Source of the DNA: Methylobacter marinus A45
GTDB taxonomy: Bacteria > Pseudomonadota > Gammaproteobacteria > Methylococcales > Methylomonadaceae
NCBI RefSeq assembly: GCF_000383855.1
Contig: NZ_KB912877.1
Location: 4,463,226-4,527,225, forward strand
Direction of reading: 5' to 3'
Length of the DNA: 64,000 bases
In this document: one piece after another, positions 27,124-33,902 of the stretch
Position numbering within the stretch: position 1 is the stretch's first letter
How the letters are laid out: every line of letters begins with the position of its first letter
Notes under the pieces: model-generated
What the model saw: the letters and a program-made list of their open reading frames with translations, nothing else
Told to the model about the DNA's origin: nothing
Database searches by the model: none
Made by a program: the position numbers and the translations under genes

Positions 27124-28464
27124 ATGCAACCTAATTCAACAAATAATACCGATTTATCCTTTTCAAGCTTATCCCTGAACGAGCATTTGCTTGCGGCGCT
27201 GGACAAACTGGGCTTTGATCAGCCCACGCCGGTTCAACTGCAGACCATTCCCCCCGCTCTGGCGCACCAGGACCTGCTGGTAAGCGCGGAAACCGGCAGC
27301 GGCAAAACGGCCGCGTTCCTGCTGCCGGCCTTGCACCATTTGCTGACCATTCCCGCCACCCATGCCGGAACGCGGGCGCTGGTGCTGGCCCCTACCCGGG
27401 AATTGGCACGGCAGATTTTTCAGCAATGCCGGCAATTGTGCGAATTCAGCGACCTGCAGGCCGGCCTGGTTACCGGCGGCGATGACTTCAGGCAACAGCA
27501 GAAAACCATCCGTAACAATCCCGATATTGTCATTGCCACGCCGGGGCGGCTGCTCGAACTGTTGGAGCAGGAGGTTTCGAATCTCGATGAGCTGGAAATA
27601 CTGATACTGGATGAAGCCGACCGCATGCTGGACATGGGCTTTAGCGAGGAGGTGCTGGCCATTGTCGAGCACTGCAATTCGCAACGGCAAACCCTGCTGC
27701 TTTCCGCGACGCTGGTCCATCAAGGCATCAAGAAAATGTCCGACCGGGTACTGACAAAACCTGAAGTGATTGCCTTAAACAGCCGGCACGATGAACACAG
27801 CCATATCGAGCAGCAAATTGTCCTGGCCGATGACCACGAGCACAAACAAAAACTGCTGGCCTGGCTGCTGCTTAACGAAACCTATGACAAGGCCCTGGTA
27901 TTCACCAACACCAAAATCCAGGCCGACAGCCTGCGCGGCCCGCTGCGCGGCCAGAAACTCCGTGTCGGCGTACTGCATGGCGATATGGATCAGAAAGAAC
28001 GCAACCGGGTCATGGCTTTATATGGCCAGGGCGAGATTAATATTCTGATTGCCACCGATGTCGCCGCGCGCGGGCTCGATGTAAAAGGCATCAATCTGGT
28101 CATTAATTTCGACATGCCGAGAACCGGCATCGATTATATTCACCGCATTGGCAGAACGGGCCGTGCCGACGCACGGGGGCTGGCGATTGCCCTGGTGAAA
28201 AGTACGGAATGGAACTTGATGGCCGGCATCGAGCGCTTTTTGAAGCAGAAATTTAAACGCCGCACGATCAAGGAAATGGAAGGCAAATACAAAGGCCCTA
28301 AAAAGCTCAAAGCATCGGGCAAGGCCGCGGGCAGCAAGAACAGGAAAGAAGCTAAAAAAGAGGCCGTTAAAAAGACCAAAATGCGTCATCGCGACAAGAA
28401 AAACATCGGTAAGCGTCGCGTGCCGAGCAATAAACCGGCAACCGGGCAAGCCGGTTCCGAGTAA
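27124..28464 (+). CDS. DEAD-box RNA helicase (SrmB/RhlE type)
   Basis: A 446-residue ATP-dependent RNA helicase. The order is Q motif (LGFDQPTPVQLQTIP, about 30-45), motif I AETGSGKT (about 57), PTRELA, motif II DEAD (about 163), motif III SAT (about 194), and motif VI HRIGRTGRA (about 340). The last 70 residues are a lysine-rich basic tail, as in SrmB-like proteins that act in 50S ribosome assembly or cold adaptation. SrmB is the closest by overall pattern, but RhlE or RhlB-like roles are possible. The gene ends in a strong terminator. Confidence 0.92.
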   Translation: MQPNSTNNTDLSFSSLSLNEHLLAALDKLGFDQPTPVQLQTIPPALAHQDLLVSAETGSGKTAAFLLPALHHLLTIPATHAGTRALVLAPTRELARQIFQQCRQLCEFSDLQAGLVTGGDDFRQQQKTIRNNPDIVIATPGRLLELLEQEVSNLDELEILILDEADRMLDMGFSEEVLAIVEHCNSQRQTLLLSATLVHQGIKKMSDRVLTKPEVIALNSRHDEHSHIEQQIVLADDHEHKQKLLAWLLLNETYDKALVFTNTKIQADSLRGPLRGQKLRVGVLHGDMDQKERNRVMALYGQGEINILIATDVAARGLDVKGINLVINFDMPRTGIDYIHRIGRTGRADARGLAIALVKSTEWNLMAGIERFLKQKFKRRTIKEMEGKYKGPKKLKASGKAAGSKNRKEAKKEAVKKTKMRHRDKKNIGKRRVPSNKPATGQAGSE

Positions 28465-28465
28465 C

Positions 28466-28505
28466 AAAAAAGCGGGCAACCCGACACAAGAGTTGCCCGC
28501 TTTTT
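28466..28505. terminator. Bidirectional terminator between helicase and receiver genes
   Basis: A-rich tract, then AGCGGGCAAC paired with GTTGCCCGCT and a T5 run. The stem is at least 10 bp with an 11-base loop. The helicase gene ends 2 bases before it and the minus-strand receiver gene 13 bases after it. Confidence 0.9.
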
Positions 28506-28517
28506 CAAATCAATCGT

Positions 28518-28907
28518 TCAAGTCAGTTTACTGACCACCTTGGCGATCAGATCCACTGGCTTGAAGGGTTTTATCATGTAGGCGGTAATGCCCGCGACAA
28601 TGGCTTCCTTAACCTTGGTGCCTTCGGACGACGAAGTCAGCATGATAAAAGGGATCGCGCTTAACTCCGCGTCCGCCTTTGCCGCCAGGAACAACTCCAT
28701 GCCGCTCATGACCGGCATGTTCCAGTCGCATATCACCAAATTGACTTTCACCTTCTTGAGTAAGGCCAGCGCCGTCTGCCCGTCCTCGGCTTCAAAAACA
28801 TGCGTAAAACCGCCTTCCCGTAAAATCGCCTTGGTCAGTTTACGCATCGAAGATGCATCATCGACAATCAAAATCTTTTTTTGCAGTAATTCTGCTGGTA
28901 TTTCCAT
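28518..28907 (-). CDS. Single-domain CheY-like response regulator
   Basis: A 129-residue stand-alone receiver domain. The acidic pair is in LIVDDASSM (about 13-19), the phosphoacceptor Asp in VICDWNMPVMSG (about 62), the switch Thr in MLTSSSEG and the invariant Lys in MIKPFKPV. I start it at the ATG 28905-28907; the frame continues to a TTG four codons upstream. There is no output domain. No histidine kinase or chemotaxis operon is beside it, so its partner lies elsewhere. Confidence 0.9.
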   Translation of the reverse strand: MEIPAELLQKKILIVDDASSMRKLTKAILREGGFTHVFEAEDGQTALALLKKVKVNLVICDWNMPVMSGMELFLAAKADAELSAIPFIMLTSSSEGTKVKEAIVAGITAYMIKPFKPVDLIAKVVSKLT

Positions 28908-29051
28908 TCTTGTCCCCAACCTTATGTTTATAAGGGTTTTACCCCCACCCTTTAGTCTTGAAATTATATAAGAACCATGGCGCCATCGACAAATTGATTG
29001 CCGAAAATTGCCAAAAACGCCACATTGGCCGTGTTTGCAACGCTGTTGAAT

Positions 29052-29107
29052 TCAGTATCTTTACCTAGGCGTTGATGCGAATTTCATTATCGAATTCAGT
29101 CGGTTAT
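29052..29107. repeat. Upstream element copy A (before fibronectin-III gene)
   Basis: Begins TCAGTATCTTTACCTAGGC and ends CGGTTATT. It aligns without gaps over 56 bases to 29952-30007, with about three quarters of positions identical and the first 19 bases exact. It ends about 80 bases before the ATG at 29189. The similarity also picks up again further on (GCCA to ATGCATC) with an insertion in copy B. Confidence 0.8.
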
Positions 29108-29188
29108 TGTGCCAGTCAATGCATCCGACCGGGATAATTAAGCGGCTTGACCGGAGAAATTCGCGGACCACTGAACACAGAAACGATT

Positions 29189-29725
29189 ATGAACAAGCAT
29201 CCTGTAAAAGCATCAGTATTGCGTAAACTGACCCGGCAGTTTGGATCGGCCGGGCTCAGCCTGTCTATTTTCAGCGGTAATTTATTCGCGGGAAGCGTGA
29301 ATCTCGCCTGGGACGCCAGTACCTCAGCCAATGTCGGCGGTTATATAGTGTCTTACGGTCAAGGCAGCGCTAAATACGCCTCAAGCGTTGATGTGGGGAA
29401 TAAAACCGCTTTCACAATAGCCGGATTACAGGAAGGCAGGCAATATTATTTCAGGGTGAAGGCCTATGACTCAAACCGAACCGTCGAAAGCGCTTATTCC
29501 AATGAGATCAGTACGACGGTTCCGGTCACGACGGCTGTGAAGGCTGGCGGAGTCCCTGCCGGTATGGGGACCGGCGACCTATGGCTTCCGGCATCTGCCG
29601 CCATGTTCATAGGTGTCTTACTCCTTTTGATCTCAAGGTTGTACAAAAGAGCGGGACGTCATCGATATACTTTTTTATCTGCGAAAAACCAGATTGATGA
29701 TCAGCGTCAAAACCAGGCTGATTAA
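29189..29725 (+). CDS. Exported or membrane-anchored fibronectin type III protein
   Basis: A 178-residue protein. An N-terminal hydrophobic region (about residues 20-36, GLSLSIFSGNLFAGS) looks like a signal sequence. One fibronectin type III domain follows (VNLAWDASTSANVGGYIVSY through YYFRVKAYDSNRTVESAYSN, about 37-108). Near the C-terminus is a hydrophobic segment (LWLPASAAMFIGVLLLLISR) followed by basic residues, resembling a membrane anchor or sorting tail; there is no PEP motif. The start at 29189 is preferred to an upstream ATG at 29147. Its 3' end overlaps the convergent DUF2905 gene by 51 bases. Confidence 0.75.
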   Translation: MNKHPVKASVLRKLTRQFGSAGLSLSIFSGNLFAGSVNLAWDASTSANVGGYIVSYGQGSAKYASSVDVGNKTAFTIAGLQEGRQYYFRVKAYDSNRTVESAYSNEISTTVPVTTAVKAGGVPAGMGTGDLWLPASAAMFIGVLLLLISRLYKRAGRHRYTFLSAKNQIDDQRQNQAD

Positions 29726-29890
29726 AACCATGGAGGTGATCGGGATGAACACAACTTTTTTTTCATCCCTGATATGAATATCGCCGGGTAATTTGCCAAA
29801 CCAGTTGATCAGCCAGGGGGCATAATTAAAGACAAGACCCGCAACGATCAGGATGGCGCCGATAATCATCAGTACTTTTCCGGTGGTCAT
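29675..29890 (-). CDS. DUF2905 family small membrane protein
   Basis: A 71-residue protein starting MTTGKVLMIIGAILIVAGL, with two membrane helices (about 5-22 and 48-68). Between them is the conserved segment WFGKLPGDIHIRDEKKVVFIP, which is diagnostic of DUF2905. The function is unknown. The ATG at 29888-29890 is chosen because the family begins at this point; the frame extends ten codons further. It converges on and overlaps the fibronectin-III gene. Confidence 0.85.
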   Translation of the reverse strand: MTTGKVLMIIGAILIVAGLVFNYAPWLINWFGKLPGDIHIRDEKKVVFIPITSMVLISLVLTLIINLVFRR

Positions 29891-29951
29891 ACATTGCCTT
29901 GTCACTGTTGTTGATATCAAAAATTATAACGGTTTATACCCCAGCGCTTAG

Positions 29952-30007
29952 TCAGTATCTTTACCTAGGCATTAATGCGAATGTTCTTCTCGCGACCAAT
30001 CGGTTAT
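29952..30007. repeat. Upstream element copy B (before DUF5752-tre operon)
   Basis: Diverged direct repeat of 29052-29107, in the same orientation and about 94 bases before the ATG at 30101. It therefore holds the same position relative to the next gene as copy A does. The two may share a regulatory site or record an old duplication or insertion. Confidence 0.8.
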
Positions 30008-30100
30008 TTTGGCCTAAAAATCCATGCATCTCTTAAGGTTCCAGACTGGCCGCCGACTAAAGTGCGCCAAGGACCGAATGACAGCCGATTTAGAGAGGCC

Positions 30101-30811
30101 ATGGCAATAACCGAACCATCCACCGAGGCGGCCATGACGCAAGAAGCCCCCCGATTCACGCTCAGAGATTGCACGCTGATTGCCATTGCCACCGGCAAAC
30201 GCGCGCGCACGCTGACAGAATTCCGCGACCATATTATCCAGCTCAGTCCGGATAGCCTGTATTATCATTTCTGGGGCAACCTGCTCCAGGCCCGCTTCGA
30301 GGAGCGGGAATACAACAATGATTTCGCCGCCTGGGTCCATCACAGCCTGCACGATGCAAAACTGGCGGAGCAACTGGCGGTCGTCGATCCGAGCCAATAC
30401 GCCGACATGTCGGAAATACGCCAGCAGTTGCTGGAGTATATCGAGGTACGCCTCGAGGAAAGCGAATATCTGCACTGGGTGATCGCCAGCCAGCCGTTTG
30501 AATTCATCCGTTCGCAGATTGTCGTTTTTAACGCGCACGCCGATATCGCCAATCCCCGCGAGATGGCCAAGCTCATGCCCAAGCTATCGGTCAGCAGTGT
30601 TTTTTATCATTTTATCGATGCCCGACGCCGCAGCCCGGAAAGGATCGACGATTTTCATGCCTGGCTGAACGGCTATGGCGAAACCTATCAAACCCTGATT
30701 GAACTCTTGTCGAATATTGATCCTTATTTCGGTTCCTTGACGGAACTTCGCCAGCAATTGGTTGACGTTTTTCAGGATTATTTTGACTATTCCATGGGAG
30801 CGACGGAATGA
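30101..30811 (+). CDS. DUF5752 family protein, trehalose-operon partner
   Basis: A 236-residue soluble protein of the DUF5752 type. It has two similar halves: LSPDSLYYHFWGNLLQARFEE and MPKLSVSSVFYHFIDARRRS each lead into a helix and a segment around DFxAWxxxxL (NDFAAWVHHSL, DDFHAWLNGYG). This looks like an internal duplication. Its stop overlaps the treT ATG by four bases, so translation is coupled. DUF5752 genes next to treT-type glycosyltransferases suggest an accessory or regulatory role in trehalose synthesis, but no activity is established. The ATG at 30101 has GAGAGG just upstream; ATG 30134 is an alternative. Confidence 0.75.
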   Translation: MAITEPSTEAAMTQEAPRFTLRDCTLIAIATGKRARTLTEFRDHIIQLSPDSLYYHFWGNLLQARFEEREYNNDFAAWVHHSLHDAKLAEQLAVVDPSQYADMSEIRQQLLEYIEVRLEESEYLHWVIASQPFEFIRSQIVVFNAHADIANPREMAKLMPKLSVSSVFYHFIDARRRSPERIDDFHAWLNGYGETYQTLIELLSNIDPYFGSLTELRQQLVDVFQDYFDYSMGATE

Positions 30812-32049
30812 CCAATATGTTGGATGCTTATGCCGCCATTGCCGGCGCCGATGTCATTCGTCACTTGCGGCAACTGGCCGAGCCCTTGCAGGGTAAAACG
30901 GTCGTGCATGTGAACTCCACGCGTCAGGGCGGCGGCGTCGCCGAGATTCTGGAGAAACTGGTGCCGCTGACCCGCGACCTGGGCCTCAATGCCCATTGGG
31001 AAGTCATTACCGGCGATAGCGACTTTTTCCAATGCACGAAAAGCATGCACAATGCCCTGCAGGGCAATCGGCTGACCATTCCCGGCACCTTGCTGGACCA
31101 TTATCAGGACGTGAACGCACAGAACGCTCAGCAATTGTGCCCTATGCTGGAGGAGGCCGACTTTGTCATCATCCATGACCCGCAACCGGCCGCGCTGTTG
31201 AAATACTGCGCCAATCGCAAGGGTAAATGGATCTGGCGCTGCCATATCGACGCCAGCCGCCCGCATCGCGGAACCTGGCGCTTTCTTGAGCGGTTCGTGC
31301 GCGATTACGATGCCAGCATCTTCTCGCTGCCGCAATTCGCCCAGGCGCTGCCGCACCCCGAATACATCATTTCCCCCAGCATTGATCCCCTGAGCGACAA
31401 GAACATCGATTTGCCCCTGGCCGAACTGGATGCGGTGCGCGCGCGCTTCGACATTGATCCCGACCTGCCGCTGATCGCCCAGATCTCGCGCTTTGATCAT
31501 TTCAAGGATCCTGTCGGCGTCATCGAAGCCTATAAGCTCGCCCGGCGCTTTATTCCCAAACTGCAGCTGATACTGGCCGGCGGCGGCGCAACCGACGATC
31601 CCGAAGCCGAGGCGGTGCTCTCCGATGTGTACGCCGCGGCGGAGAATGAACCGAACATCAAAGTCCTGGTCTTGCCGCCCGATGCGCATCGGACCATCAA
31701 TGCCCTGCAGCGCATCACCGATATCGTCATCCAGAAGTCCACCAAGGAAGGCTTCGGACTGACGGTGACCGAAGCCATGTGGAAAGGCAAGCCGGTCATA
31801 GGCGGCGATACCGGCGGCATTCGCCTGCAGGTCGTCAATTTTCATACCGGTTTTCTGGTTAACACGCCGGAAGGGGCGGCGCTGCGCATCCGCTATTTGT
31901 TTAACCAACCGAAAAAAACTCAGGAAATGGGAGTCACGGTGAAAAATTTTGTGCGCGAAAATTTTCTGCTGACCCGCCAGTTGCGCGAACATCTGACGCT
32001 GATGTATGCGCTACAGAACGGCGCAACCAATCGCATCGAGCTGGGCTGA
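30808..32049 (+). CDS. treT: Trehalose synthase, GT4 glycosyltransferring type (TreT)
   Basis: A 413-residue GT4 glycosyltransferase. TreT joins NDP-glucose and glucose to give trehalose, or runs in reverse. Features are VVHVNSTRQGGGVAEIL (about 32-48), the N-terminal nucleotide-sugar fold start; the WIWRCHIDASRPHRGTWRF segment typical of TreT; and the C-terminal GT-B motif QKSTKEGFGLTVTEAMWKGKPVIGG (about 310-334), with the conserved E-x7-E. It is flanked by treZ, which supports a trehalose rather than a generic role. Direction and donor sugar cannot be told from sequence. Confidence 0.88.
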   Translation: MTNMLDAYAAIAGADVIRHLRQLAEPLQGKTVVHVNSTRQGGGVAEILEKLVPLTRDLGLNAHWEVITGDSDFFQCTKSMHNALQGNRLTIPGTLLDHYQDVNAQNAQQLCPMLEEADFVIIHDPQPAALLKYCANRKGKWIWRCHIDASRPHRGTWRFLERFVRDYDASIFSLPQFAQALPHPEYIISPSIDPLSDKNIDLPLAELDAVRARFDIDPDLPLIAQISRFDHFKDPVGVIEAYKLARRFIPKLQLILAGGGATDDPEAEAVLSDVYAAAENEPNIKVLVLPPDAHRTINALQRITDIVIQKSTKEGFGLTVTEAMWKGKPVIGGDTGGIRLQVVNFHTGFLVNTPEGAALRIRYLFNQPKKTQEMGVTVKNFVRENFLLTRQLREHLTLMYALQNGATNRIELG

Positions 32050-33896
32050 TGGCTGTCACCCGTCGCCATTTGATGCCTTTCGGCGCCCAGCTCATGGACG
32101 ATGGCCGCGTGCGTTTTCGCCTGTGGGCGCCGGGAGCCGATACTGTCGAGCTTAGCCTGCGGGGATTGGAGCCTGAAGAGCATCTGTTGATGACGCCGGA
32201 AGACGACGGCTGGTTCGGCATTATCACCGGCTTCGGCAGCAGTGCCTATTACTATCAGTATCGTATTAACGGCACCGATTATGTCCCTGATCCGGCCTCG
32301 CGCTATCAACCGGAAACCGTGCATGGCGCCAGCCAGATTATCGATCCCGGCGATTGGGAGTGGCAGGACCAGGATTGGCGTGGGCGCCCCTGGGAAGATG
32401 TCGTTCTGTACGAACTGCATATCGGCACGTTCACGCCCGAAGGCACCTTTGCCGCTGCCCGGCAGCGGCTCGATCACTTGGCCGATCTGGGCGTCACGGC
32501 CCTGCAGCTCATGCCGATCGCCGATTTTCCCGGCAACCGCAACTGGGGTTATGACGGCGTACTGCCTTTCGCCCCAGCCAGAGCTTACGGCACGCCGGAC
32601 GATCTGAAGGAATTCATACAGACGGCTCATGCCAAGGGCCTGATGGTTTTTCTGGATCTGGTTTACAACCATTTCGGCCCGGAAGGCAATTACCTGAATC
32701 TGTATGCGCCGGCATTTTTCACCGATCGCCACCAGACGCCCTGGGGCAGCGCGATCAATTTTGACGATGCCGGCAGCACTTGGGTGCGCAGCTTCTTTGT
32801 CCATAATGCCCTGTACTGGCTGGAAGAGTATCATGTCGACGGGCTGCGGTTTGATTCCGTGCATGCCATTTTCGATGATTCCGATGCCTCGCGTCCGCCG
32901 TTTTTTGAATATCTGGCCCAGGAAGTGCGGCATGCGCATGGTTATGACCGTCACATTCACCTGGTTTTGGAAAACGACAATAACGCCGCTCATTATCTAA
33001 GGCCGAACCCGGCGAAGTCCCATAACAGTCATTACAACGCCCAGTGGAATGACGATATCCATCATGTGCTGCATCTATTGCTGACCGGTGAAACCGCCGG
33101 TTATTATCAGGATTACGCCAGGCATGCCATCAACTACCTGGGCCGCTGCCTGACTGAAGGCTTTGCCTATCAGGGCGAAGTCTCCGCCTATCGGGACGGC
33201 AAGCCGCGCGGCGAACCCAGCGCTGACTTGCCGCCTACGGCTTTTGTGGCTTTTTTACAGAACCATGACCAGATCGGCAACCGCGCTTTCGCCGAACGCC
33301 TTTCGACCCTGTGCTCCCAAGAAGCGCTGCGCGCGGCAACGGCCATGATTCTGCTGGCTCCATCCGTACCCTTGCTGTTCATGGGGCAGGAATGGGGCGC
33401 CTCCACGCCCTTCCCTTACTTCGTCGATTTCTCTGAAGATCTGAGCGAAAAAGTCGCGCAAGGTCGGCTCCGGGAGTTTTCCCGCTTTCCTGAGTTTAAC
33501 GGTTCGCGCAACATACCGTTGCCCCACCATATCAATACCTTTTTATCGGCAAAGCTGGACTGGCAGGAACGCGACCAGCCGATCCATCGGCAATGGCTCA
33601 ATTACCACCGGCAACTGCTGAACTTGCGCCAACAGTACATTCAGCCCCGGCTTTCGGGCCTGTCCGGCGGACAATCCGGCTATCGGTTGTTAGGTGAACG
33701 GGCGTTGGCGGCGAACTGGCGGTTAGCCGATCATTCGCAACTTGAGCTGATTGCCAATTTGGACGACGAACCGATAGCGATCGACAGTTCCAGCGCCGGC
33801 GAAGTCATTTTTACAACCGATAACGCGATCGCCGACCTACGGCAACCCGCGATGCTTCCGCCCTGGTCTGTGCTTTGGCTGCTGACTGAAAGTTGA
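32049..33896 (+). CDS. treZ: Malto-oligosyltrehalose trehalohydrolase
   Basis: GH13 enzyme of 615 residues that releases trehalose from maltooligosyl-trehalose (EC 3.2.1.141). It has an N-terminal CBM48-like domain (MPFGAQLMDDGRVRFRLWAPGADTVEL region), then a TIM barrel. The barrel has DLVYNHFGPEGNYL (about 200), nucleophile Asp in GLRFDSVHAI (about 268), acid Glu in LVLENDNN (about 306) and the third Asp in QNHDQIGNRA (about 405). The treT stop and treZ start share one base (TGATG). It works directly on the product of TreY, the next gene. Confidence 0.95.
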   Translation: MAVTRRHLMPFGAQLMDDGRVRFRLWAPGADTVELSLRGLEPEEHLLMTPEDDGWFGIITGFGSSAYYYQYRINGTDYVPDPASRYQPETVHGASQIIDPGDWEWQDQDWRGRPWEDVVLYELHIGTFTPEGTFAAARQRLDHLADLGVTALQLMPIADFPGNRNWGYDGVLPFAPARAYGTPDDLKEFIQTAHAKGLMVFLDLVYNHFGPEGNYLNLYAPAFFTDRHQTPWGSAINFDDAGSTWVRSFFVHNALYWLEEYHVDGLRFDSVHAIFDDSDASRPPFFEYLAQEVRHAHGYDRHIHLVLENDNNAAHYLRPNPAKSHNSHYNAQWNDDIHHVLHLLLTGETAGYYQDYARHAINYLGRCLTEGFAYQGEVSAYRDGKPRGEPSADLPPTAFVAFLQNHDQIGNRAFAERLSTLCSQEALRAATAMILLAPSVPLLFMGQEWGASTPFPYFVDFSEDLSEKVAQGRLREFSRFPEFNGSRNIPLPHHINTFLSAKLDWQERDQPIHRQWLNYHRQLLNLRQQYIQPRLSGLSGGQSGYRLLGERALAANWRLADHSQLELIANLDDEPIAIDSSSAGEVIFTTDNAIADLRQPAMLPPWSVLWLLTES

Positions 33897-33902
33897 TCGG
33901 TC

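Noticed and set aside
30787-31992. Long open frame antisense to treT (about 400 codons), and similar ones opposite treZ and treY
   Set aside because: They mirror strongly conserved enzymes, have no recognisable motifs, and arise from the codon bias of the sense genes.
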